A stretch of 64,000 nucleotides of DNA. Source: Haloterrigena salina JCM 13891. GTDB taxonomy: Archaea; Halobacteriota; Halobacteria; Halobacteriales; Natrialbaceae. The translations under genes and the position numbers were made by a program. The notes beneath the pieces are model-generated. The model worked only from the letters and a program-made list of their open reading frames with translations, had not been told where the DNA came from and ran no database searches. Positions 52,251 to 60,224 of this stretch are shown here, piece after piece. The stretch covers positions 65,164 to 129,163 of the forward strand of contig NZ_AOIS01000045.1 of NCBI RefSeq assembly GCF_000337495.1, given 5' to 3'. Position 1 is the stretch's first letter. Every line of letters starts with the position of its first letter.

Positions 52251-52319
52251 GATGAGCGAACACAGTGAGCGAATCGGGTGGGGAGGACGTGGCAATTCCC
52301 CTTGCCAGCGTCAGTAGCG
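52251..52319. repeat. Dispersed intergenic repeat, copy B
   Basis: Related to 35994-36070 by a shared order of short matches (gatgagcga, gcgaatcgg, tggggagga, attcccc, ttgccag, agtagcg). It lies in the 266-base gap after the beta-RFAP-like gene, which otherwise shows no gene. The copies differ by small indels, so similarity is suggestive rather than strong. Confidence 0.45.
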
Positions 52320-52427
52320 TAGCCGTCGTGATCGACCGTGTAATCCGGTCCAAACCGTGATCGACGCCTCTTAGAAGTCGCTCGGATCGCCATAATACGT
52401 AAACGGGCACGCTTCGACTGGCGCGAT

Positions 52428-53264
52428 ATGAAACGACTTCCTCTCGGAATCTCGAGGCTCGACCGGATGATCGGCGGGGGCGCACCCGCCGGCAGCGTCG
52501 TGTTGCTCGCGGGCGAAGCCGGGGCCGGAGCGCGGGAGTTCGCCTACACGAGCGCGGTGTTGAACGGCCTCGCGGATTCGGCGCCCGGCGAGTTCGATCG
52601 CTACTATGGCGACCTCGAGTCGGGGACCGAACTCCCCGGCGCGGTCCACTACATCTCGTTTACGGACGAACGGGCGGCGATCGTCGACGAGATGGGACTG
52701 GTGATGGACGCCGACCTCGTCGACGCGGGGATGGACGCCGTCTCCGTCGTCGAACTCGCGGAGCCGTACTTCCAGCTGACGCCGGTGCCGACGGACTGGT
52801 ACGCCGAGCGCGCGACCGACATCACCGAACTCGGCAACCGGACCGATCGCAGCGACGTCCTCGAGGCGCTTGGCGAGTACCTGACCGAGCACGCGGCGGG
52901 GAGCCTCGTCGTCGTCGACTCCGTGACCGACCTCGTCGCGACGGCCGACGACCGGCTGGCCTGGGCCGATCTGACCGTCCTGTTGAAGGGGCTCAAACGC
53001 GCCGCCCACCGCTGGGGCGGCGTCATCCTGCTGCTGGTCAACGCGGAGGCCCTCGAACCGACGGAGCTGGGGCGCCTGAAGGAGGCCACCGACGGGACCC
53101 TGCTGTTCGAGTGGGAGAGCGGCGGCTCCGAGCGCGCGCGAACCCTCGTCGTCGAACAGTTCCGCGGGGTCCTCTCGCGACTCGAGGACGAGGACATCGT
53201 CCGGTTCGAGACGGCGATCAACGACAGCGGATTCGACATCAGTAACGTTCGAAAAATCCGCTAA
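52428..53264 (+). CDS. RAD55/KaiC-like (HTR-like) protein with altered P-loop
   Basis: RecA-fold protein of 278 residues (haloarchaeal HTR-like group). Family features are LGISRLDRMIGGGAPAGSVV, FTDERAAIVDEMGLVMDADL and the Walker B-like SLVVVDSVTDLVATADDRLAW. The Walker A is LLAGEAGAGAREFAY: Ala and Arg stand where GK(S/T) should be, so ATP binding in the standard way is doubtful. Adjacent genes for a CopG-like coiled-coil protein, a Cys-rich protein and TFS suggest a chromatin or transcription context. Function unknown. Confidence 0.82.
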   Translation: MKRLPLGISRLDRMIGGGAPAGSVVLLAGEAGAGAREFAYTSAVLNGLADSAPGEFDRYYGDLESGTELPGAVHYISFTDERAAIVDEMGLVMDADLVDAGMDAVSVVELAEPYFQLTPVPTDWYAERATDITELGNRTDRSDVLEALGEYLTEHAAGSLVVVDSVTDLVATADDRLAWADLTVLLKGLKRAAHRWGGVILLLVNAEALEPTELGRLKEATDGTLLFEWESGGSERARTLVVEQFRGVLSRLEDEDIVRFETAINDSGFDISNVRKIR

Positions 53265-53344
53265 CAGGCCCTCTACCGCGCGTATCGAACGGTGAGTCCG
53301 AACCAACCCTTAAGCCCGCTTCGACCGAACCGTAGATCGAACAA

Positions 53345-54262
53345 ATGTCGAGCGAAGACGACGGCGGTATCTCGTTCGCCCCGCCCGGCGAGGTCGACGA
53401 CTGGCTCGCCCGAGAGGCCAGCCGGCGCGGCGAGAGCCGCGACGACGTCTGCCGTCGTCTGGTTACGGCGGCCCACGCCGTCGCGACCGACGACGACATC
53501 GAGCCGAGCGATCTCGACGACCTCACTGCCGTCCAGGCCCGGATCGACGCCCAGCGCGACGAGTTTATGGAATTACTCGAGGACGTCCGGAGTCGCGTCG
53601 TCCAGGTCAAACGCGAGACCGACGCCAAGGCGCCCGCCGACCACGACCACGCCAACTACGTCGGCGAGGACGAGTTCGCAGCCGTCCGGGAGGAACTCGA
53701 GACCCTCGAGGCGACCGTCGACGACGGCTTCGAGAACTTCGAGACCGTCCTCGAGTCCCTCGTCGACGAGACGGCGGCGCTCGACGATCGGACGACCGCG
53801 CTGGCCGACGCCGTGCTGGACCTCCGCGACCGCCGAGACGCCGTCGCCGAACGGGAGCGCCGCCGGGCGGCGGCCGATCGGCTCAAACGCGCGGCCAACC
53901 GGCTCGGAATTCGCACCGCCGTCTGCGACGCCTGCGACGCCGCGGTCGACCTCGCGCTGTTGACCGAGCCGGCCTGTCCCCACTGCTCGACGGTGATCAC
54001 GGACGTCGCCGAGAAGACCTCGTTCTTCGGTTCCCACACGCTCGTGACCGGCGAGCCGCCGGCGCTCGATGGACGGGTCGACGACGCGCCGTCGTCACCG
54101 GCGTCGGCGGAACCGACCTTCGACGCGCTCGAGGCGGACCCGGCGGACCGCGACCGAACCGAACGGGACGGTGCGGACCGCGAAGCCGAGGGAAACGAAC
54201 GGGCTGACGACTCGAGCGCGTCGTCGACCCTCGACTTCGATTCGGAGGAGACGATCCGATGA
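53345..54262 (+). CDS. CopG-like N-terminus, coiled coil and zinc-knuckle protein
   Basis: Protein of 305 residues. The N-terminal SFAPPGEVDDWLAREASRRG, then SRDDVCRRLVTAAHAV resembles a ribbon-helix-helix DNA-binding unit. A long helical coiled coil follows (~65-190), then a zinc knuckle with TAVCDACDAAVDLALLTE and PACPHCSTVITDVAEKTSFF, and an acidic tail. A DNA-associated structural protein is plausible. Its stop overlaps the next start (ATGA), so the two proteins are probably translated together. Starts 81 bases after the RAD55-like gene. Confidence 0.75.
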   Translation: MSSEDDGGISFAPPGEVDDWLAREASRRGESRDDVCRRLVTAAHAVATDDDIEPSDLDDLTAVQARIDAQRDEFMELLEDVRSRVVQVKRETDAKAPADHDHANYVGEDEFAAVREELETLEATVDDGFENFETVLESLVDETAALDDRTTALADAVLDLRDRRDAVAERERRRAAADRLKRAANRLGIRTAVCDACDAAVDLALLTEPACPHCSTVITDVAEKTSFFGSHTLVTGEPPALDGRVDDAPSSPASAEPTFDALEADPADRDRTERDGADREAEGNERADDSSASSTLDFDSEETIR

Positions 54263-54738
54263 CCGAGGATGCGCCGTCGGACGGGGCGCTCGAGTCCGAC
54301 CGGTCGATCGAACTCGAGCCGGACGCCGCGGACGGTTCGACCCCGTCGGAAGCCGACGGTATCGACCGAACCGGCCCCCTTAGCGATCTAGCTGCGGCGG
54401 TCGACGAGCGACGGGACGCGGCCGGAGACGACGACGCCGAGATCGACTTCGACGAACTGTTCGACCGCGAGGACGCCACGGCTCTCGACCGCGACCGACT
54501 CTGGGAGCGCCTCGAGAACGACGACGCGCCGGGGGCGCCCCCTCGCGACGAGGAGCGAACGATCCGCGAGATCGAGACGGACGGCTACTGCCACCGGTGC
54601 GAACACTTCGCGTCGCCGCCGACCGTCGCGTGTACCCGCGAGGGAACCGACATCCTCGAGATGCCCGTGCTGGGTCGGTTCCGGGTCGCCGACTGTCCGG
54701 TCGTCTTGGAGGACAAAGCGCTCGAGGGCCGCGAGTAA
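54259..54738 (+). CDS. Acidic protein with Cys-rich C-terminal domain
   Basis: Protein of 159 residues. The N-terminal ~75 residues are acidic and disordered; the rest contains ERTIREIETDGYCHRCEHFA and TVACTREGTDILEMP, ending VADCPVVLEDKAL, with four Cys (CxxC, C, C) likely binding zinc. The family is not recognised. Its ATG overlaps the previous stop by four bases, suggesting that it forms a complex with the CopG-like protein. TFS follows 56 bases later in the same orientation. Confidence 0.75.
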   Translation: MTEDAPSDGALESDRSIELEPDAADGSTPSEADGIDRTGPLSDLAAAVDERRDAAGDDDAEIDFDELFDREDATALDRDRLWERLENDDAPGAPPRDEERTIREIETDGYCHRCEHFASPPTVACTREGTDILEMPVLGRFRVADCPVVLEDKALEGRE

Positions 54739-54794
54739 TCGCCCGCGGGCCCGCGAGAGATGCACTTTTCCTGCTCGATCCGCTACACCCGGTT

Positions 54795-55124
54795 ATGCAG
54801 TTCTGCGACGATTGCGGCTCGATGATGAAAGCTCAGGGCGATCGCATGGTCTGTACGAACGACGACTGCGGCGCCGCGAGCGAACGCGACCGCGAGCAGG
54901 AGGACGCGTTCGTCACGACCGAGTCCCAGACCGACGACGACGTGATCGAGTCCGACGAGAACGCCAACTTCGAGGGGAAGCCGAAGGCGACGGACGTGAT
55001 CTGCGACGAGTGTGAGAATCAGGAGGCGTGGTACACCCTCAAACAGACCGCCTCGGCCGACGAACCGCCGACGCGCTTTTTCAAGTGTACCGAGTGCGGC
55101 CACCGCTGGCGCGGCTACAACTGA
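54795..55124 (+). CDS. tfs: Transcription factor S (TFIIS-like)
   Basis: Archaeal transcript-cleavage factor that reactivates backtracked RNA polymerase. The 109-residue protein has an N-terminal zinc ribbon (MQFCDDCGSMMKAQGDRMVC, then CGAASERD) and a C-terminal TFIIS ribbon (ICDECENQEAWYTLKQTASA, then FKCTECGHRWRGYN). The cleavage loop near the C-terminus carries DE in ADEPPTRFFKCTECG, as needed for activity. The gene's 3' end overlaps the convergent DUF5518 gene by ten bases. Haloarchaea may have more than one TFS paralogue. Confidence 0.94.
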   Translation: MQFCDDCGSMMKAQGDRMVCTNDDCGAASERDREQEDAFVTTESQTDDDVIESDENANFEGKPKATDVICDECENQEAWYTLKQTASADEPPTRFFKCTECGHRWRGYN

Positions 55125-55528
55125 GTCCGCGATCGGTTGGATTCGCTCTCGAGGACGGTCCCGATCACCGCGCCGACGATACTCAGGACGAGGGTGTACG
55201 CCGCGATTCCAAGCAGGAAGAGGACGATCACGGCCCCGAAGCCGCCGGGTCCCAGAATCCCGAGAAACCAGAGCGCGACCAGTCCGAACAGCAGTTTCGG
55301 GACGAGCATGACGAGCCCCGCAAGCGCGCCGACCCGCAGTCCCTCGTCGGTCCCGCCGCCCTCGAGGTAGCCGGCGACCGCTCCGCCGAGAACGGTCGAG
55401 CCCGGGAGGAACGACAGCACGATCCCGACGCCGCCGCCGAACATGGCGTTGACGATCCGGTTCGAATCCGAGCTCGCGTCCGAGTCCGTCCCGTAGGAGT
55501 CGATCGGCGGCGGCGTGTCGGAGTCCAT
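55115..55528 (-). CDS. DUF5518 membrane protein
   Basis: Protein of 137 residues with an acidic N-terminus and three to four Gly/Ala-rich membrane segments (VNAMFGGGVGIVLSFLPGST, YLEGGGTDEGLRVGALAGLV, LGGAVAGYLEGGG motif). The pattern FLPGSTVLGGAVAGYLEGG is typical of haloarchaeal DUF5518. Function unknown. It converges on TFS with a ten-base overlap of coding sequence, so both stop codons lie within the partner gene. ATG 55528 was chosen over a longer frame with an Arg-rich leader. Confidence 0.82.
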   Translation of the reverse strand: MDSDTPPPIDSYGTDSDASSDSNRIVNAMFGGGVGIVLSFLPGSTVLGGAVAGYLEGGGTDEGLRVGALAGLVMLVPKLLFGLVALWFLGILGPGGFGAVIVLFLLGIAAYTLVLSIVGAVIGTVLESESNRSRTQL

Positions 55529-55768
55529 ACCGCGCGATACTGTTGCCGAGGCAAAAAGTGTTCGCCGACGATACGACCGCGCGGGATCGAGCTCGGACCC
55601 GCGGTCGCGCCGCTCGACGACTCCGTCGGACCGCCCGCCGGTGCGGATTTCGCCCCGCGAATCGACGCGGGAGTAATCTCCAACTGGAGATGACGGTTTC
55701 TCCACAAGAACCGTTTATCAGCGCAATGTCACCTCATAACTAATCCGGAATGGGGGCAGGTGGCCGCC

Positions 55769-56521
55769 ATGGATCGCAGACAGATCCTCAAGGCGGCCGG
55801 CGTAACGTCGACGATTCCCCTCGCGTCCGGGCTCGGCGCGGCGCGCAGTGGCGAGCACAAGCGGGGCAACGGTCGAGATCGCGGACAGGCGCGACGGGAG
55901 TGTGCCCAATCGCAGTGTATTCACCCGGTGCTCGGCTACTCGGGTCTCGAGGGCGAGGAACGGGTGCCGTCGCCGCTCCAGCCCGAGTACGAGGTCGATC
56001 TGATCACGCGACCGCCGGAGGAGGGAGGGGGACGGCCGCTACCGGAGTTCTTCTTCCAACCGACCGGCCTCGCCGTCGAGCCCGGCGACGTGGTCCGCTT
56101 CAACCTGGAGACGCCCGACCACACCGTCACCGCGTATCATCCGCAGCTCGGCCGGCAACGCCGCGTTCCCGAAGGGGTCCCGGCGTTCTCGTCACCGGTC
56201 CTGGGCACGGGGACGTTCTGGCTCTACCGCTTCGATAAGCCTGGCGTCTACGACGTCCTGTGTGCGCCCCACGAGATCTTCGGGATGGTCGCGCGGATCG
56301 TCGTCGGCGACCCGCCGGCCGAACCGGCGTTCGGTCCGTCGGGACCGGTCGAGATGAACGGCGAGGAAGTCGAGCTTCGACCGCCGGCGCTCACCGCGGG
56401 ACTGGTGTACGAGGATCCGCTATTGGAGCCGTCGACGATCGTGCAGCGAGGGAGCGTCAGTTGGGACGAGCTCGCAGCGGAGAGCAAAGAGGTATTGGTC
56501 GAGTTCCCCGAAGAAGAGTAG
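55769..56521 (+). CDS. Secreted blue-copper (cupredoxin/halocyanin-like) protein
   Basis: Protein of 250 residues. The N-terminal MDRRQILKAAGVTSTIPLAS is a Tat-like signal with an RR pair. The cupredoxin domain has a first ligand region EPGDVVRFNLETPDHTVTAY (His) and the C-terminal Cys-His-Met set in YDVLCAPHEIFGMVARIVVG, the type I copper pattern. It shuttles electrons outside the membrane. The ATG at 55769 follows an in-frame GTG at 55760. It lies beside a multi-[4Fe-4S] protein and a HiPIP-like protein, suggesting that they share redox partners. Confidence 0.87.
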   Translation: MDRRQILKAAGVTSTIPLASGLGAARSGEHKRGNGRDRGQARRECAQSQCIHPVLGYSGLEGEERVPSPLQPEYEVDLITRPPEEGGGRPLPEFFFQPTGLAVEPGDVVRFNLETPDHTVTAYHPQLGRQRRVPEGVPAFSSPVLGTGTFWLYRFDKPGVYDVLCAPHEIFGMVARIVVGDPPAEPAFGPSGPVEMNGEEVELRPPALTAGLVYEDPLLEPSTIVQRGSVSWDELAAESKEVLVEFPEEE

Positions 56522-56613
56522 TCGACTCGAGGCGCGATACCGGGCCGGTATCGCGCCGTCCCGCCACGGCTCGTCCCGTCTATTTCACCGCTCGAGCGCG
56601 CTTCGAGCGCCGG

Positions 56614-57951
56614 TCAGTCGGGCAGCTCGAGTCCGACGGTCCCCTGGTCGAGGACGTCCTTTCGGTTGTCCACGTGGCCGACCTCGTCGTAGTCGATCGG
56701 CCCGTCGACCTGGTGGGCATCGGCGCTCGGCTCGTCCCCGATATAGACGATGTTCGGTTCGGTCCCGATATCCTCGAGGAGCCGGAACGTCGACTCGGCG
56801 GTGCCGGCCTCGGCTCGAACGAGCGTTCGCGCCTCTTGTTCGGTCAGTCCGTCGTCGCCGTCCCCGGCCGGATCGGTCTCGCCGGTGAGGACGGCGATCG
56901 CTTCCTGCAACTCGTCCTCGGACGGGTTCCGCGCTCGCACGCGAGCCAGTTCGGGATCCTCGAGGTACCGTCGCGTGTCGCTTTCAGGGTCGTTCATGTC
57001 GCCGAACTGGATCGCCTCGGGCGGACAGGCGTCCTCGCAGGCGGTCCGACCGACGAACTCCTCGCCCTTGGTGCCGTCTTGGCGGGTCGCACAGAACGTA
57101 CACTTCTCCATGACGCCCCGCGGCGCGCGGCTCCCGACCGGGCGCCCGCGGGCGTCGTAGACGTGATCGTCCTCGAGTTCGTCCGCCGAGACGCCCGGAT
57201 CGTCCCACTGGAAGTAGTTGACGCCGTAGGGACAGGCGACCTGACAGTACCGACAACCGATGCAGACGTCGTAGTCGGTCAGTACGAGGCCGTCGCTGTC
57301 CCGCGTGTGCCGAGCGGTCGTCGGACAGACCTTCTCGCAGGGCGCGTCCGTGCAGTGTTGGCAGGGTCGAATGAGCCGGTTGTGGCCGTCGGACGCGCTG
57401 TCCTCGTAGTCGAGGACGTACATCCAGTTGGCCCCCCGCTCCCAGTTGTGTTCCTCGGCGCAGGCGACGACGCAGGAGAGACAGCCGTCGCACTGCTCGA
57501 GATCGAGCACCATCCCCCACTGCGTCCCCTCGTCGTCACCCTCGGGTGCCTCCGCCTCGGTCGCCGACGGCGCCGGATCGTCGTCCGCCGTCGCGGCCCA
57601 CGCACTGAGTCCGACGGCTCCCGCCCCGGCGCCGACCTTGCGCATCACGCTGCGACGCGATTCCTCGTCGACGCCGAACGGCGAATCCGTCCCCGCGTCG
57701 CGCCCGTCGTCCGGCCGCTCAAGCGGTCGGTCGTCCTCGCCGAACTCCGCGACCACGGCCTCGTGGTACCGGTCGTAGAACTCGGCTTCCGAGAGCTTTC
57801 CCGCCGTGACTCGCCGGGCGTCCCGCGCCATCTCGAGCCCGAGCTCCGCGTCGTGGTCGGCGTCCTCGAGCATCCGTTCGAGTTCCGTCCGTCGGTCACC
57901 CTCGGGCCATCGGCTCGGCCCGTCGTCGGTTGCGTTCTCGTTGTCACCCAT
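56614..57951 (-). CDS. Tat-type iron-sulfur protein (DmsB/NrfC-like, four [4Fe-4S] clusters)
   Basis: Protein of 445 residues. After a ~95-residue acidic helical N-terminal domain comes a Tat-like motif ESRRSVMRKVGAGAGAVGLS and then the ferredoxin part: EQCDGCLSCVVACAEEHNWE, IRPCQHCTDAPCEKVCPTTA, YDVCIGCRYCQVACPYGVNY and EKCTFCATRQDGTKGEEFVG with ACEDACPPEAIQFGD. Sixteen cluster Cys are in place, as in electron-transfer subunits of molybdopterin oxidoreductases. No molybdopterin or membrane-anchor subunit lies beside it. ATG 57951 (MGDNENATDD) is preferred; 57960 is possible. Confidence 0.9.
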   Translation of the reverse strand: MGDNENATDDGPSRWPEGDRRTELERMLEDADHDAELGLEMARDARRVTAGKLSEAEFYDRYHEAVVAEFGEDDRPLERPDDGRDAGTDSPFGVDEESRRSVMRKVGAGAGAVGLSAWAATADDDPAPSATEAEAPEGDDEGTQWGMVLDLEQCDGCLSCVVACAEEHNWERGANWMYVLDYEDSASDGHNRLIRPCQHCTDAPCEKVCPTTARHTRDSDGLVLTDYDVCIGCRYCQVACPYGVNYFQWDDPGVSADELEDDHVYDARGRPVGSRAPRGVMEKCTFCATRQDGTKGEEFVGRTACEDACPPEAIQFGDMNDPESDTRRYLEDPELARVRARNPSEDELQEAIAVLTGETDPAGDGDDGLTEQEARTLVRAEAGTAESTFRLLEDIGTEPNIVYIGDEPSADAHQVDGPIDYDEVGHVDNRKDVLDQGTVGLELPD

Positions 57952-58220
57952 CGTAGCCACCCACCGTTGTGTGGTTCCTGATCGCGTTTCGTGCTAGCTA
58001 ACACCACGAATACGGCTTGGGATGGAATAACGGACGCCCTTGTACTCGCCGGGGCGTCGAGACGGGGCGACGATTTGTTCGGGGAGGGGACGGTATCGCA
58101 CGGGTTTCGGGTCCGTCTCGAGCGCGGTGTCGGACTCGAAGGGTCGGAACCGCCCGGCGCGACGGAATGTCCGAATCGCCGTACACCGAACTTTTGACGT
58201 GGTAACACATAGCAAATAGT
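57952..58220. promoter_or_regulatory. Divergent promoter region of the iron-sulfur and HiPIP-like genes
   Basis: 269 bases without a supported gene. A TATA-like acttttga (~58189-58196) suits a leaderless HiPIP-like transcript starting at the ATG. A second AT-rich stretch upstream of 57951 on the minus strand is less clear. No perfect operator palindrome was found. Confidence 0.4.
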
Positions 58221-58646
58221 ATGGCAGACGGGGAATCAGGGGAGTCGCGGCGCCGGGTGCTTCGGGCCACGGGATGTGGATCGGCGATCGTGCTCGCCGG
58301 GTGCGTGTCCGTGGGCGAAGACACCAGTCAGGCGGGCGGCGAACCGGCGCGCGACCGACCGGCCGACTGGTGTTTCGACCGGTTGGACGATACCGTCCCG
58401 GACGTGGAGGCGAACGCGGTGAGTATCGACGGGGTCGAGCGGAAGCCGGAGGGCGAGTTAGCATCGAAGGAGGAAGCCAGCTACCAGTGCGGGCCCGCGG
58501 ACGGGGACCACTGTGGCACCTGTACGTACTACATCGACGACCGTGACGGCGACGCAGTCGGGGCGTGTACCGAAGTTGCAGGCGAGGTCCGGTCGGCGGA
58601 CTGGTGTGCGCTCTGGGCGCCGCGGGAGGAGCTCCAGGACGAGTAA
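58221..58646 (+). CDS. HiPIP-like high-potential iron-sulfur lipoprotein
   Basis: Protein of 141 residues. The N-terminus SRRRVLRATGCGSAIVLAGC is a Tat signal ending in a lipobox Cys, so the protein should be anchored by lipid outside the cell. The last ~50 residues give the HiPIP cysteine spacing: CGTCTYYIDDRDGD, then GACTEVAGEV and ADWCALWAP, a CxxC...C...C set for one [4Fe-4S]. An additional upstream Cys (YQCGPADGDHCGTC) may belong to a disulfide. HiPIPs carry electrons to terminal acceptors in purple bacteria. Adjacent to a multi-cluster protein and a cupredoxin. Confidence 0.78.
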   Translation: MADGESGESRRRVLRATGCGSAIVLAGCVSVGEDTSQAGGEPARDRPADWCFDRLDDTVPDVEANAVSIDGVERKPEGELASKEEASYQCGPADGDHCGTCTYYIDDRDGDAVGACTEVAGEVRSADWCALWAPREELQDE

Positions 58647-58737
58647 CCGCGATCGGCGCCCGCGTGTCGCCGACCGGACGACGGACGAGCGCGGACACAA
58701 CGTTCACAACGATTCGCGCGAACCCCCCAGTAGACGA

Positions 58738-60081
58738 ATGTCCGAGGGGCCGCGGCTGCCGGGCGTCGAGGCGGACGAGGACGAGGAGGACCGCATCGTC
58801 TGTCACGTCGACGCCGACTGCTTCTACGCCTCCTGCGAGCGACTGCGCGAGCCCGAACTGCAGGGCGAACCCGTCGTCGTCGGCATGGGCTACGAACCCG
58901 GCGAGACCGTCGGCGCCGTCGCCACCGCCAGCTACGAGGCCCGCGAGTTCGGCGTCGAGAGCGCCCAGGCCATCTCGACGGCCCTCGAGAACCTGCCCAG
59001 ACGCGCCGCCTTGGATCCGGACGCCGCGGACCACGACCCCGATCTCACCCGCGAGGAGACCGGCTTCTACCGCCCCGTCGACATGGACTACTACGAGTCG
59101 GTCGCGAGCGAGGTCCGCGAGATCCTCCACGACTGCGCCGACGTCGTCCGGGAGGTGAGCATCGACGAGGCCTATCTCGACGTGACCGAGCGCACCGCCT
59201 GGGAGGTCGCCGACGGCTTCGCTCGCCACGTCAAGGACCGTATCCGCCGGGAGGTCGGCGTCACCGTCAGCGTCGGCGCCGCGCCGACGATGAGCGCGGC
59301 CAAGATCGCCAGCGACTTCGACAAGCCCGACGGCCTCACGGTCGTCCGCCCCGGAGAGGTGCGGGAATTCCTGGCCCCGCTCGAGGTCGACCTGCTCCAC
59401 GGCGTCGGCCCCGTCACGGCCCGCGAGTTACGGGCGATGGGCCTCGAAACCGCGGCCGACGTCGCCGCCGCCGATCCGGAGCCGCTGGTCGAGGCCTTCG
59501 GCGAGCGCGGTCGGGAGCTGTACGACCGCGCCCGCGGCGACGACGACCGTCGGGTCGAGCCGAAGGGCGAACCCAAGAGCTTCTCGCGCGAATCGGCCTT
59601 CGCCGACCCCGTCTCGGAACCCGAGCCGAAGTACGAGCAGATCGAGACGCTCGCGTCGGCGGTCGCCGACCGCGCCCGGCGCGAGGGGGCGCTGTACCGT
59701 ACCGTCGGCGTCAAAGCCGTCCTGCCGCCGTACGACGTCAACACGCGTGCGAAATCCCTCTCCGGGCCAGTCGACGACCCCGACCTCGTCGAACGCATCG
59801 CTCGCGACCTCTTCGCCGAGTTCGAAACCGACCCCGTCCGCAAGGTCGGCGTCCGGGTCGCCAACCTCGAGTTCGCGGCCGCCGATCAGGCCAGCCTCGA
59901 CGGCTGGGAGCGACGCGCCGACGAGCAGCGCACCGACGGCGGCGGGGCGACCGACGACGACTCGAGCGACGGCGCTGAATCGACGCCCGACTCGAACGAC
60001 GGCGACGAACCGGCGTCGCCGGACGCCTCTCGAGACCTCGAAGACGGGCAGTCCTCGCTGACTGATTTCGCGAATCGGTGA
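58738..60081 (+). CDS. dinB: DNA polymerase IV (Y-family)
   Basis: Translesion polymerase of 447 residues. Active-site motifs are VCHVDADCFYASCERLREPE and EVSIDEAYLDVTE; KIASDFDKPDGLTVVRPGEV and LHGVGPVTARELRAMGLETA (helix-hairpin-helix) follow. The C-terminus ends QSSLTDFANR, a PCNA-interacting PIP box (Q-x-x-L-x-x-F). An acidic disordered linker of ~50 residues precedes it. ATG 58738 is preceded by an upstream frame overlapping the HiPIP-like gene, which is not in the family. It has its own promoter region, so a shared transcript is uncertain. Confidence 0.95.
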   Translation: MSEGPRLPGVEADEDEEDRIVCHVDADCFYASCERLREPELQGEPVVVGMGYEPGETVGAVATASYEAREFGVESAQAISTALENLPRRAALDPDAADHDPDLTREETGFYRPVDMDYYESVASEVREILHDCADVVREVSIDEAYLDVTERTAWEVADGFARHVKDRIRREVGVTVSVGAAPTMSAAKIASDFDKPDGLTVVRPGEVREFLAPLEVDLLHGVGPVTARELRAMGLETAADVAAADPEPLVEAFGERGRELYDRARGDDDRRVEPKGEPKSFSRESAFADPVSEPEPKYEQIETLASAVADRARREGALYRTVGVKAVLPPYDVNTRAKSLSGPVDDPDLVERIARDLFAEFETDPVRKVGVRVANLEFAAADQASLDGWERRADEQRTDGGGATDDDSSDGAESTPDSNDGDEPASPDASRDLEDGQSSLTDFANR

Positions 60082-60167
60082 ACGTCTCCAGTCCAGACAG
60101 GTCACCGCAGCCGAAATAATCAATTAGGTGGAGCGACGAGAGATACCATCCTGCACCGAACGACACG

Positions 60168-60177
60168 ATAATTATAT
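60168..60177 (+). promoter_or_regulatory. TATA box of the J-domain gene
   Basis: ataattatat is a strong AT-rich element standing about 52 bases before the ATG at 60225, giving a short untranslated leader of about 25 bases. Confidence 0.55.
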
Positions 60178-60224
60178 GCCGAGCCGACAACTCACACCAG
60201 ATAACACGATCCCGTGACTCTCAC

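Noticed and set aside
57994-59400. 468-codon minus-strand frame over dinB and HiPIP-like genes
   Set aside because: It spans two well-supported genes on the other strand and is Arg/Pro-rich in its second half.
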